The notes: generated by a model from the letters alone, not told the origin. Counted from the first letter of the stretch, positions 1 through 7,975 are shown. The stretch: DNA of 23,698 nucleotides from an uncultured Prevotella sp. (GCF_900549175.1 NZ_URNN01000039.1:1-23698); one strand, 5' to 3'. Made by a program: numbers and translations.

Positions 1-515
1 TACATATCCACAAGGTGTTCAGGGGCATTGCGCAAAGAGGCAAATGTTCCATGGGATGGTTCTTTGGCTTCAAGCTGCATCTGATTTGTAACGAAAAGGG
101 GGAGTTGCTCAACTTCATGATAACCCCGGGAGATGTGGATGACAGGAAACCGCTGGAATACAAGGCCTTCGTTGAATTCATATACGGGAAGTTGGTCGCA
201 GACAAAGGCTATATCAGCAAGAACCTTTTCCAACGCCTGTTCGTGGACGGCATACAGCTTATCACCAAACTTAAAAACAACATGAAAGGTGCTTTGATGA
301 GCGTGTCGGACAAACTGCTGCTCAGGAAACGTGCCATCATAGAAACGGTAAATGACGAGTTGAAGAACATTGCACAGGTGGAACATTCAAGACACAGGTG
401 CTTTGACAATTTCATCGTGAACCTGTTGGGAGCTATCGCCGCTTATTGTATGTTTCCCAAAAAGCCGTGTATCAATGTACAACGTACATTAGACACACAG
501 CTGAGTCTATTTTGA
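1..515 (+). CDS. IS982-type transposase, 5' end cut by window edge
   Basis: This is the C-terminal part of a DDE transposase. The frame is open to base 3, so the start lies outside the window and the GTG at 15 is not a true start. Visible motifs fit the IS982 family: the GWFFGFKLHL block, an Asp-rich turn (PGDVDD), VADKGY carrying a catalytic Asp, and RAIIETVNDELK carrying the final Glu. The C-terminal stretch (NFIVNLLGAIAAYC) is also usual for the family. About 170 residues are visible against roughly 300 for a complete IS982 transposase, so roughly half is missing from view. No frameshift is seen in the visible part, so the copy may be intact upstream. Family assignment is from recognition and was not searched. 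Confidence 0.85.
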   Translation, partial: HIHKVFRGIAQRGKCSMGWFFGFKLHLICNEKGELLNFMITPGDVDDRKPLEYKAFVEFIYGKLVADKGYISKNLFQRLFVDGIQLITKLKNNMKGALMSVSDKLLLRKRAIIETVNDELKNIAQVEHSRHRCFDNFIVNLLGAIAAYCMFPKKPCINVQRTLDTQLSLF

Positions 516-535
516 ATTCATCGAACTCACGTTAT
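1..535 (+). mobile_element. Right part of an IS982-type insertion sequence
   Basis: The transposase reading frame ends at 515. Insertion sequences of this kind normally end a few tens of bases after the stop codon. The right boundary is placed near 535 by inference only, because the left end and its inverted repeat lie outside the window and no target duplication can be checked. The sequence after the stop (TGAATTCATCGAACTCACG) is a candidate for the terminal repeat. The element sits immediately upstream of the duplicated promoter of aroA. Confidence 0.45.
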
Positions 536-552
536 TAATAAATGTTATTTGT

Positions 553-673
553 TTTGTTATCTTTGCGATTTCGACTAACTTTGCAGAAGTTAGGCTGCAC
601 TCGGCAATATACAAGCAAGCTTGCATTGCGCTCGTTTGCACTAACTTTGCAGAAGTTAGGCTGCACCCGGCAA
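553..673 (+). promoter_or_regulatory. Duplicated palindromic promoter region of aroA
   Basis: Two near-identical copies of a 34-bp element (574-607 and 640-673) lie 66 bp apart. They differ at one base (T601 versus C667). Each contains the palindrome CTAACTTtgcagAAGTTAG, whose left arm includes TAACTTTG, an exact match to the Bacteroidota -7 consensus TAnnTTTG (576-583 and 642-649). Copy 1 has TTTG at 553-556, 19 bases upstream, which is the expected -33 spacing. Copy 2 has only a partial -33 (TTG at 621-623). A further TATCTTTG occurs at 558-565. Initiation from copy 2 would give an aroA leader of about 40 nt. The palindrome could also be bound by a regulator or fold in RNA; that part is inference. 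Confidence 0.6.
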
Positions 674-698
674 GTACAAACATAATATCGTAATCATA

Positions 699-1949
699 AT
701 GCAATATGAAATAACGGCTCCGGCCATTCTCAATACCACCATCGACCTGCCTTCGTCGAAGAGCGTCAGCAACAGGGCACTCATCATACACGCCCTCTCC
801 GGAGGCGGCGTGCTGCCGCAAAACCTGTCCGACTGCGACGATACCGACGTGATGATAAAGGCCTTGCGCGACATGCCGGATGTGATAGACATCAAGGCGG
901 CCGGCACGGCCATGCGTTTCCTTACGGCATACCTTGCCGTCACTCCCGGGTGCCACACCGTCACCGGCACCGAGCGTATGCGCCACCGTCCCATCCGGCT
1001 GCTTGTAGAGGCGTTGCGCTATCTTGGCGCCGGAGTGGAATATGTAGGTGAGGAGGGTTTCCCGCCGCTGCGCATAACCGGAAAATCGCTCGATGGCGGA
1101 AGGCTCGAGATGCCCGGCAACGTCAGTTCGCAGTACATCTCGGCATTGCTTATGATAGCCCCTGTGTTGCGTAACGGTTTGCGCCTGCATCTCACCGGCG
1201 AGATAATATCGCGCCCGTATATTGACATGACGCTGTGGATAATGGGTGAGTTCGGAGCCGAGGCCGAGTGGTCGGACATCAGCACCATCACCGTGGCCCC
1301 GAAGCCCTACGCCGTGCGCGACTATCACATAGAGAACGACTGGAGCGCCGCGTCCTACTGGTATGAGATGGTGGCGCTGGGCGGCCCCGGCAGCGAGGTG
1401 ACACTCACCGGACTTATGGATGACAGCAAGCAGGGCGACTCGTCGGTGCGCTACATCTTCAGTCTGCTCGGCGTGAAAACAACGTTCGGCACGACGGAAC
1501 AAGGCGTGCCCACGACAGTAAGGCTGACCCGTACCGGTCATTGCGTGCCGCGTCTGGAGTACGATTTTATCAATTCGCCCGACCTCGCGCAGACCTTTGT
1601 GGTGTGCTGTGCGGCACTCGGTGTGCCGTTCAGGTTTACGGGGTTGCAGACACTGAAGATAAAGGAGACCGACCGCATAGAAGCCCTCAAGCGCGAGATG
1701 CGCAAGTTCGGGTATGTGCTGCGTGATGCCGGAGGGTGCGAACTGGTGTGGGGCGGCGAACGTTGCGAACCGCAGCCGGATGCCGCCGTCGACACCTACG
1801 ATGACCACCGCATGGCTTTGGCCTTTGCGCCGCTTGCCATGAAATGGGGCGGCATACGGATAAACAACCCGCAGGTGGTGACAAAATCGTACCCCCATTT
1901 CTGGGATGACCTGAAACGGTCGCAGTTCATCATTGGCGTTCACGAATAA
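699..1949 (+). CDS. aroA: 3-phosphoshikimate 1-carboxyvinyltransferase (EPSP synthase)
   Basis: AroA transfers the enolpyruvyl group of PEP to shikimate-3-phosphate, the sixth step of the cytoplasmic shikimate pathway to chorismate. The 416-residue length is close to the usual 420-430. The N-terminal substrate-binding segment reads LPSSKSVSNRALI, with K21, S22 and R26. It is followed by AGTAMRFLTA, the RMRHRPIRLL segment, NVSSQYISALL, KETDRIEAL and, near the C-terminus, DDHRMALAFAPLA and VTKSYPHFWDDL. The LPSSKS form in place of LPGSKS is, as far as I recall, common in Bacteroidota. The ATG at 699 is chosen because the conserved N-terminus begins straight after it and a promoter lies just upstream. 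The next gene begins 12 bases after the stop, so the two are probably co-transcribed. Confidence 0.96.
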   Translation: MQYEITAPAILNTTIDLPSSKSVSNRALIIHALSGGGVLPQNLSDCDDTDVMIKALRDMPDVIDIKAAGTAMRFLTAYLAVTPGCHTVTGTERMRHRPIRLLVEALRYLGAGVEYVGEEGFPPLRITGKSLDGGRLEMPGNVSSQYISALLMIAPVLRNGLRLHLTGEIISRPYIDMTLWIMGEFGAEAEWSDISTITVAPKPYAVRDYHIENDWSAASYWYEMVALGGPGSEVTLTGLMDDSKQGDSSVRYIFSLLGVKTTFGTTEQGVPTTVRLTRTGHCVPRLEYDFINSPDLAQTFVVCCAALGVPFRFTGLQTLKIKETDRIEALKREMRKFGYVLRDAGGCELVWGGERCEPQPDAAVDTYDDHRMALAFAPLAMKWGGIRINNPQVVTKSYPHFWDDLKRSQFIIGVHE

Positions 1950-1961
1950 CCGATACACCGT

Positions 1962-2363
1962 ATGGCTATACTCATAATGATAATCGTGGCGCTCGGCGTG
2001 GTCGTGGCACTGGGCAGCATGCTGTTTTCACGCGGCGACGGCGGCGGGGTGGTGCAGCCACAGGGCGACTGTTCGTCGTGCAGCGGCGACAATGCCAGGT
2101 GCGCCCACGAGTGCATGATGGAGGCGGCGGTTAATCCGGTGGAATACTATGACGACGAAGAGCTTGATGCCTTTGCCGGCCGCCGCTCCGATGACTATAC
2201 CGATGACGAGGCCGAACAGTTCCGTGAAGTCATGCTGACGATGAATCCACGTGAGGTGGCCCCGTGGAGCCGCAGTCTGACGCTGCGCGGCATCAATCCG
2301 CCCGACCAGATAAAGGACGAGATGGTGATGATGATTGAAGATGCGGGGGCTTCGGAAGCATGA
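1962..2363 (+). CDS. Small membrane-anchored Cys-rich protein of unknown function
   Basis: This is a 133-residue protein that I do not recognise. Residues 2-22 form one hydrophobic segment (ILIMIIVALGVVVALG) with a basic residue after it, which suggests an N-terminal anchor. A glycine-rich linker leads into four cysteines arranged C-x2-C-x6-C-x3-C (C37, C40, C47, C51). The rest is strongly acidic (YYDDEELDAF, DDYTDDEAEQF) and ends in a segment rich in Asp, Glu and Met. The cysteine spacing could bind zinc or an iron-sulfur cluster, but no known fold is evident and this is inference. It follows aroA by 12 bases on the same strand, so it is probably in the same transcript; that says little about its job. 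Confidence 0.75.
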   Translation: MAILIMIIVALGVVVALGSMLFSRGDGGGVVQPQGDCSSCSGDNARCAHECMMEAAVNPVEYYDDEELDAFAGRRSDDYTDDEAEQFREVMLTMNPREVAPWSRSLTLRGINPPDQIKDEMVMMIEDAGASEA

Positions 2364-2390
2364 ACGGGGTGGATGTTGTCTTGCGGAGTG

Positions 2391-2411
2391 CGTTTTATTG
2401 TTAATAAAACG
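2391..2411. terminator. AT-rich hairpin after the aroA unit
   Basis: CGTTTTAT (2391-2398) and ATAAAACG (2404-2411) form an 8-bp perfect stem with a 5-base loop. It lies 28 bases after the Cys-rich gene and about 50 bases before the porW start. There is no clean T run after it, so it is a weak terminator candidate or an mRNA end-stabilising hairpin. Confidence 0.35.
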
Positions 2412-2462
2412 GCGCGGGGAGACAATAAAAAGCAGTGTTTTTTAGTTTAAAGTATTGTGAGA

Positions 2463-5400
2463 ATGTTTGAAAACAGACATATTGTCATCATCACCGTCAT
2501 GACGGCCCTGCTGCTCGTGACGGCTTGCTCGTCGCATAAGAATACGGCGAAGAGCCGTTGGTGGCATTCGTTCAACGCACGTTACAATACTTATTATAAC
2601 GGCAGTCTGGCTTTTACCGACGGTATGGTGGAGAAGGAAAACGGCAACAAGGACAACTTCACCGAGATTATCCCCCTCGATGCCGTAGGCAACAAGAACA
2701 GCCGCAATCTTGGCAGTTCAAACTTTGACAGAGCCATAGAGAAATCGGAAAAAGCCATCAAGCTGCACAGTATCAAGCGCCGTCCGGAATGGACGAAGAA
2801 CCGCCGCAAGACGGCCAAAGACATCGAGTGGCTCAGCCGCCGTGAGTACAACCCCTTCTTGTGGAAGGCGTGGCTTATGCTCGGCAAGTCGCAATATCAG
2901 AAGGGCAACTTCGATGAGGCCGCCGCCACATTCTCATATATGTCGCGTCTGTATGCCACGCAGCCCGAAATAAACGGCATTGCCCGTGCGTGGCTGGCAC
3001 GCAGCTACACCGAACTCGACTGGCTCTACGATGCCGAAGACGTGATAACGAAGATGAAGCGCGACACGATGCACTACCGTGCCGTGAAGGACTGGGACTA
3101 TGCCTATGCCGGATTTTATGTGCGCAGCCGCAGATACGAGGAGGCTGTCAGCTATCTGGCGAAAGCCATCAGGCACGAGCGCCGCAAGAAGCAGAAGGCC
3201 CGCATGTGGTATCTCATGGGACAGATTCAGACCGAACTGGGCAACCGTGACATGGCCTACAAGGCTTACCGCCGTGTTGTGCGCCAGAGTCCGCCATACG
3301 AACTGGAGTTCAACGCCCGCATAGCGCAGACGGAGGTGATGGCCGGCGGACGCTCGCGGCAGATGATAAGAAGGCTGCGCCGCATGGCCGCTTCCGACAA
3401 CAACAAGGACTATCTTGACCAGGTGTACTACGCCATAGGCAATATCTATCTGACAGACCGCGACACACTCAACGCCATTGCCGCCTACGAGAAAGGCAAC
3501 GAGAAGTCGGTGCGCAACGGTATAGAGAAAGGTGTGCTGCTGCTCAAGCTCGGAAATCTCTATTGGGCGCGCGAGAAGTATAACGACGCGCAGCGCTGTT
3601 ACGGCGAGGCCATCGGACTGTTGGACAAAGACCGCAGCGACTATGAGGAGTTGTCGGCGCGCTCGAAGGTGCTTGACGAGCTGGTGCCGTTCACCGATGT
3701 CGTCTATCTGCAAGACTCGCTGCAGGTGCTTGCCGGTTTGCCGGAGGACAAGCGCAACGAGGCTATCGACCGCGTGATAGAGGCTCTGAAGAAGAAGGAG
3801 AAGGAGGAAAAGAGGGCCGCCGAGGAGGCTGAAGCCGAAAAACAGCTGTCGGCGCAGTCGGCCCAGGGCAACAGGTTCGGCAACAACAGGAAACCGCAGA
3901 CAGGCACCGGCATGCAGGATAAGTCGGGCACGTGGTATTTCTACAACACCATGGCCGTAAATCAGGGAAAGACGGCTTTCCAACAACAGTGGGGCAAGCG
4001 CGAAAATGTGGATGACTGGCAGCGCGCAAACCGTACCGTTGTGAATCTTTCGGCTGACAAGGAAGGCCAGGGGGAGGACGTGACGGCCGACAGTCTTGCC
4101 GTGAATGGTGACGGACAGACAGCCGAACCGACTGCCGGCGAGAAGGGTGAGGGCGCTGACAGCATATCTTCAGACCCCCACACCCGCGAGTATTATCTGG
4201 CTCAGATACCCTTTACGGATGAGCAGAAGGCCGAAAGTGACAACATGATAAAAGACGGCCTGTTCCATTCGGGCGTGATATTCAAGGACAAGCTTGACAA
4301 TCTGCCGCTCAGCGAGAAGGCCCTCAAAAGACTTACGGAGCAGTATGCCGACTACGAGAAGAATGATGAGGCTTGGTATCATCTCTTCCTGCTCTATTCG
4401 CGTATGGGGCGCCACGATATTGCGGCCAACTGTCTGTCGCGCATGAAGTCTGACTATCCCGAGAGCCAATGGACGGTGTTGCTCAGCGACCCCTACTTCG
4501 CGGAGAACGCCCTTTTCGGCGTACACATAGAAGACTCGCTGTATGCCGCCACCTACGAGGCTTTCAAGGCCGACCGCTATGACGAGGTTGCGGCCAACAC
4601 GCGCCTGTCGGCGGAGCGCTTCCCCTTGGGGGCCAACCGCGCCAAGTTCATCTTCATCGACGGTCTGAGCCGTCTCAACGAAGGTGATGCCACGGCCTGT
4701 GTGAACAGTTTGAGGGAAGTGGTGGAGAAATACCCTGACAGCGAGGTTTCGGAGATGGCCGGAATGATAATAAAAGGTGTGCAGGCGGGTAGGGCATTGC
4801 ATGGCGGCAAGTTTGATATCGGCGATGTATGGTCGCGGCGCGGTGTCGACCTCGCAGCAGACACCACCGCTACGGATACGCTGAGCACGGAGCGTAACAC
4901 TGGGTTTGTGTTCCTTTTGGCTTACAGGGCCGATTCGCTCAACTCCAACCAGTTGTTGTTTGAGATGGCCAAGTATAACTTCTCAAATTTCATGGTGCGT
5001 AATTTCGACATCACCGTCGATGCAGACAACGGCATCAGCCGTATGCTGATAAGCGGTTTCCTCAATTATGACGAGGCCTTGCAGTATGCCCGCCAGCTCT
5101 ACGCCGACGCCATGATGGCAGAACGTCTGAAGGGTTGCCGCCGTATCATCATCAGTGAGGAGAACCTGAAGATGCTCGGCACGCGATACAGTTATGTGGA
5201 ATATGAAGACTTTTTCGAGAAATCTTTCGTCCCGTTACAGATTAGCAATGAGGAACTGCTCAATATTCCGGATGGTGTGGAGACACCGGAGGGTGACGTG
5301 ACTTTGCCGGGTGGTATCGACCTCCCTGTCGCCCCGGCAGAGCAGCCAGCCCCAGCGGATGAGGACGACGGCCTCGGTCTTGGCGACCTTCCTGTCGCCC

Positions 5401-5753
5401 CGGCAGAGCAGACAGCCCCTGCAGAGGAGGATGACGGCCTCGGCCTTGGCGACCTTCCTGTCGCCCCGGCAGGGCAGACGGCCCCAGCGGATGAGGATGA
5501 CGGTCTCGGCCTTGGCGACCTTCCTGTCGCCCCGGCAGAGCAGCCGGCCCCTGCAGAGGAGGATGACGGTCTCGGCCTTGGCGACCTCCCTGTCGCCCCG
5601 GCAGAGCAGCCGGCCCCAGCAGATGAGGATGACGAACTCGGCCTTGGCGGTGCTCCGGAGGCTCCCGCGCAGCAACCTGCGGAAGACAACAACAGTATTA
5701 ACAACGAACCGCCGGCCGGTGGTTTCGACTTTGATGACGATTTTTACAGATGA
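2463..5753 (+). CDS. porW: PorW/SprE-like TPR lipoprotein with acidic repeat tail
   Basis: This large TPR lipoprotein resembles PorW (Porphyromonas) and SprE (Flavobacterium), which are needed for type IX secretion and gliding. The start is placed at ATG 2463; a GTG two codons upstream is the alternative. A hydrophobic signal ends in the lipobox LVTAC with C22 as lipidation site, so it is envelope-anchored. The family block HSFNARYNTYYNG lies at 35-47. Tandem TPR-like helices follow, then a charged coiled-coil stretch (KKKEKEEKRAAEEAEAE). A second TPR block and a C-terminal domain with ADSLNSNQLLFEMAKYNFSN and RRIIISEENLKML come next. The end carries five 22-residue acidic Pro/Ala/Gly repeats. 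At 1096 residues it is longer than the roughly 600-870 I recall for the founders. Its stop overlaps the porX start. Function in secretion is inferred from homology. Confidence 0.8.
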   Translation: MFENRHIVIITVMTALLLVTACSSHKNTAKSRWWHSFNARYNTYYNGSLAFTDGMVEKENGNKDNFTEIIPLDAVGNKNSRNLGSSNFDRAIEKSEKAIKLHSIKRRPEWTKNRRKTAKDIEWLSRREYNPFLWKAWLMLGKSQYQKGNFDEAAATFSYMSRLYATQPEINGIARAWLARSYTELDWLYDAEDVITKMKRDTMHYRAVKDWDYAYAGFYVRSRRYEEAVSYLAKAIRHERRKKQKARMWYLMGQIQTELGNRDMAYKAYRRVVRQSPPYELEFNARIAQTEVMAGGRSRQMIRRLRRMAASDNNKDYLDQVYYAIGNIYLTDRDTLNAIAAYEKGNEKSVRNGIEKGVLLLKLGNLYWAREKYNDAQRCYGEAIGLLDKDRSDYEELSARSKVLDELVPFTDVVYLQDSLQVLAGLPEDKRNEAIDRVIEALKKKEKEEKRAAEEAEAEKQLSAQSAQGNRFGNNRKPQTGTGMQDKSGTWYFYNTMAVNQGKTAFQQQWGKRENVDDWQRANRTVVNLSADKEGQGEDVTADSLAVNGDGQTAEPTAGEKGEGADSISSDPHTREYYLAQIPFTDEQKAESDNMIKDGLFHSGVIFKDKLDNLPLSEKALKRLTEQYADYEKNDEAWYHLFLLYSRMGRHDIAANCLSRMKSDYPESQWTVLLSDPYFAENALFGVHIEDSLYAATYEAFKADRYDEVAANTRLSAERFPLGANRAKFIFIDGLSRLNEGDATACVNSLREVVEKYPDSEVSEMAGMIIKGVQAGRALHGGKFDIGDVWSRRGVDLAADTTATDTLSTERNTGFVFLLAYRADSLNSNQLLFEMAKYNFSNFMVRNFDITVDADNGISRMLISGFLNYDEALQYARQLYADAMMAERLKGCRRIIISEENLKMLGTRYSYVEYEDFFEKSFVPLQISNEELLNIPDGVETPEGDVTLPGGIDLPVAPAEQPAPADEDDGLGLGDLPVAPAEQTAPAEEDDGLGLGDLPVAPAGQTAPADEDDGLGLGDLPVAPAEQPAPAEEDDGLGLGDLPVAPAEQPAPADEDDELGLGGAPEAPAQQPAEDNNSINNEPPAGGFDFDDDFYR
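5319..5648 (+). repeat. Five 66-bp coding tandem repeats in porW
   Basis: Five uninterrupted 66-bp units begin at 5319, 5385, 5451, 5517 and 5583. Each encodes 22 residues of the form DLPVAPAEQPAPADEDD followed by GLGLG. Units 1, 3 and 5 carry an ADEDD core and units 2 and 4 an AEEDD core, with matching synonymous differences. This suggests growth by duplication of a 132-bp double unit. A partly degraded unit (APEAPAQQPAEDNN) follows. Because 66 is a multiple of three, copy-number change would preserve the frame. Confidence 0.95.
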
Positions 5754-7318
5754 ACAACGGATTATTACTTTGGGCTGATGACGAGATTGAGCTGCTTAAG
5801 GCGCACATAATCTTCCTTGAAAAGAAAGGTTATGAGGTGGTGACCGTGACCAACGGTACCGATGCCGTGGATATATGCCGCAGGCAGAACTTCGACCTTG
5901 TGCTGCTCGACGAGATGATGCCCGGACTGAGCGGGCTTGAGACGCTCCAGCAGATAAAGGAGATATTGCCGTCGGTGCCTGTGGTTATGGTGACCAAAAG
6001 CGAAGAGGAGGACATCATGAATCAGGCCATAGGGTCGAAGATTGCCGACTATCTGATAAAGCCGGTGAACCCCAACCAGATATTGCTGACGCTGAAGAAG
6101 AACATCCACCGCAAGGAGATAGTGACGGAGGTGACGCAGACGGGCTATCAGCAGAATTTCCAGCAGATAGCCATGCAGATAAGCGACTGCCGCACGTACG
6201 GAGACTGGATAGAGGTGTACAAGCGGCTTGTGCACTGGGAACTGGAGCTGAGCAGCACTGACAGCGGCATGACGGAGATGCTGAAGATGCAGAAGGAAGA
6301 CGCCAACAACGGCTTTGCAAAGTTCATAAAGAACAACTATATGGACTGGATGGAGGCTCTTGTGCCCACCGCACCGCCGTCGGATCATCCCATGATGAGC
6401 CCCGAACTGTTCAAACGCAAGGTGTTTCCGCTGCTCAACGAGGGCGAGAAGGTGTTTCTCGTGGTGCTTGACAACTTCCGTTACGACCAGTGGCGTATGA
6501 TAGCCCGTGAGATAGGCGACTCGTTCGACATCGACGAAGACCTGTATTTCAGTATTCTGCCCACGGCCACGCAGTATGCCCGCAATGCCATTTTCAGCGG
6601 ACTCATGCCCAACAAGATTGCAGAGCTGTTCCCCGACTTGTGGGTGGACGAAGACGAGGAGGAGGGCAAGAACCTTAACGAGGGGCCGCTCATAGGCACG
6701 CAACTGGAGCGTTACAGGCGCAAGAACACTTATTCTTATCATAAGATAAACGATTCGGCCGGTGCAGAGAAGTTTATACAGCAGTTCCGCCAGTTGGAGC
6801 GCAACGACCTCAACGTGGTGGTGTTCAACTTCATTGATATGCTCAGCCATGCCCGCACGGAGTCGAAGATGGTGCGCGAGCTGGCCAACAACGAGTCGGC
6901 CTACCGCAGCATCACGCTCAGCTGGTTCCGTCATTCGGTAATCTCTGAGCTGTTCAAGATGCTTTCGCGCAGCAACTACCGCGTAATCGTTACTACCGAC
7001 CATGGCTCAATACGCGCCAACCGGCCGGTGAAGATAGTGGGTGACCGCAACACCAACACCAATCTGCGCTACAAACTCGGCAAAAATCTCGGGTATGACA
7101 GCAAGGATCTCTTTGTCATCAAGAATCCGCATAAGGCACAGTTGCCGGCACCGAACCTCAGCACGAGTTATGTTTTTGCCACCGGCGACTCGTTTTTCGC
7201 CTATCCCAACAACTACAACTACTACGTGTCTTATTACAAGGACACGTTCCAGCATGGCGGAATATCCATGGAAGAAATGATAATACCCATTGTGACGATG
7301 ACCGGAAAACGGCGCTGA
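5750..7318 (+). CDS. porX: PorX-type response regulator with PglZ phosphatase-like domain
   Basis: This 522-residue protein has an N-terminal receiver domain (about 1-120) with acidic pocket D10/D11, phospho-acceptor D54 (VLLDEMMPG), T82 and K104 (YLIKPVNP). A helical linker leads to a PglZ/alkaline-phosphatase-like domain (about 230-520). The metal and catalytic motifs there look complete: VLDNFRYDQW (D241), LPTATQYARNAIFSG (nucleophile candidate T272 or T274), NFIDMLSHAR, VTTDHGS and FQHGGISMEEMIIP. In Porphyromonas and Flavobacterium, PorX acts with the kinase PorY, and its phosphodiesterase activity is linked to control of type IX secretion. The ATG overlaps the porW stop (ATGA), which implies translational coupling. 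No kinase gene is in the window. Confidence 0.9.
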   Translation: MNNGLLLWADDEIELLKAHIIFLEKKGYEVVTVTNGTDAVDICRRQNFDLVLLDEMMPGLSGLETLQQIKEILPSVPVVMVTKSEEEDIMNQAIGSKIADYLIKPVNPNQILLTLKKNIHRKEIVTEVTQTGYQQNFQQIAMQISDCRTYGDWIEVYKRLVHWELELSSTDSGMTEMLKMQKEDANNGFAKFIKNNYMDWMEALVPTAPPSDHPMMSPELFKRKVFPLLNEGEKVFLVVLDNFRYDQWRMIAREIGDSFDIDEDLYFSILPTATQYARNAIFSGLMPNKIAELFPDLWVDEDEEEGKNLNEGPLIGTQLERYRRKNTYSYHKINDSAGAEKFIQQFRQLERNDLNVVVFNFIDMLSHARTESKMVRELANNESAYRSITLSWFRHSVISELFKMLSRSNYRVIVTTDHGSIRANRPVKIVGDRNTNTNLRYKLGKNLGYDSKDLFVIKNPHKAQLPAPNLSTSYVFATGDSFFAYPNNYNYYVSYYKDTFQHGGISMEEMIIPIVTMTGKRR

Positions 7319-7383
7319 TGTGGGGGGATGGGAAATCAGAAAGAAGTGTTTTAATCAATGAGATAAGAAACAGACAGAATATT

Positions 7384-7797
7384 ATGGAAATAAGAATAGA
7401 CAATTTGGACAATATCCGTGAGGCTGCCCGCCGGTTTGTGGATGCCATGGGGGAAAGCACCGTGATAGCCTTCTACGGAAAGATGGGTGCCGGCAAGACA
7501 ACGTTTATAAAGGCTGTGTGTGAAGAACTGGGAGTGGACGATGTGATTACCTCGCCCACATTCGCCATTGTCAACGAATACCGTTCGGCCGACAACGGAG
7601 AGCTTATCTATCATTTCGACTTCTACCGTATAAAGAAGCTCGACGAGGTGTACGACATGGGCTACGAAGACTATTTCTACAGTGGTGCCCTCTGTTTTAT
7701 AGAGTGGCCGGAACTCATCGAAGAGCTTCTGCCCGGCGACGCTCTCAAGGTGACCATCGCCGAGGCTGAAGACGGAAGCCGCACGGTGACAATGTGA
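7384..7797 (+). CDS. tsaE: tRNA threonylcarbamoyladenosine biosynthesis ATPase TsaE
   Basis: TsaE is the ATPase that works with TsaB and TsaD to place threonylcarbamoyl on A37 of ANN-decoding tRNAs. The P-loop GKMGAGKT is at 32-39, followed by TSPTFAIVNEY, HFDFYRI and FIEWPEL, all diagnostic. The reading frame extends back to 7318, but the family N-terminus matches the ATG at 7384, giving 137 residues, a normal size. The upstream part (MWGDGKSERS and onward) looks like read-through of the spacer. It lies 65 bases after porX on the same strand; a porX-tsaE pairing is one I recall from other Bacteroidota. Confidence 0.93.
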   Translation: MEIRIDNLDNIREAARRFVDAMGESTVIAFYGKMGAGKTTFIKAVCEELGVDDVITSPTFAIVNEYRSADNGELIYHFDFYRIKKLDEVYDMGYEDYFYSGALCFIEWPELIEELLPGDALKVTIAEAEDGSRTVTM

Positions 7798-7821
7798 CCA
7801 GGGGCGGGGTGGTATAAGAAA

Positions 7822-7862
7822 AAATCCCTTCCGGAAGTATTTCTACTTATCGGAAGGGATTT
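7822..7862. terminator. Two-way terminator between tsaE and the micro-ORF pair
   Basis: AAATCCCTTCCG (7822-7833) pairs perfectly with CGGAAGGGATTT (7851-7862) around a 17-base loop. On the minus strand the stem is followed by a run of T, which is the better terminator orientation and would end the micro-ORF transcript. On the plus strand it is followed by CTTTCTTA and would serve tsaE. Confidence 0.8.
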
Positions 7863-7882
7863 CTTTCTTATGTTGTTCTCTC

Positions 7883-7975
7883 TCAATATCTGTTGTCAAT
7901 CGACATTCTCATTATACAAGGTGTTATCACTGCAAAAATGGCAGTGGCCACGCTTACCATCGTAAATATTTCCAT
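7883..7975 (-). CDS. Putative 30-residue membrane micro-protein, second of pair
   Basis: This short minus-strand frame begins MEIFTMVSVATAIFAVIT and ends PCIMRMSIDNRY before TGA. Residues 3-22 are hydrophobic enough for one membrane span; the C-terminal side carries two arginines. Its ATG lies 7 bases after the stop of the preceding 30-codon frame, so translation could be coupled. It shares that frame's promoter and the terminator at 7822-7862. I do not recognise the sequence. Support is positional (promoter, tandem arrangement, terminator) and compositional; expression is inferred. Confidence 0.5.
   Translation of the reverse strand: MEIFTMVSVATAIFAVITPCIMRMSIDNRY

Noticed and set aside
507..1958. 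Minus-strand open frame of 483 codons over aroA
   Set aside because: Its sequence is the complement of aroA and of the promoter repeats (its tail repeats CSLTSAKLV because of the 66-bp duplication). AroA motifs on the plus strand are unambiguous.
5192..5704. Minus- and plus-strand repeat proteins over the porW tail
   Set aside because: They are other-frame readings of the 66-bp tandem repeat; the frame continuous with the lipoprotein is the real one.
5765..7003. Minus-strand open frame of 412 codons over porX
   Set aside because: It is antisense to a protein with complete receiver and PglZ motifs and has no recognisable domain itself.
7318..7383. N-terminal extension of TsaE
   Set aside because: The additional 22 codons are unlike the family N-terminus and lie in the spacer after porX. 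The ATG at 7384 gives the normal length.
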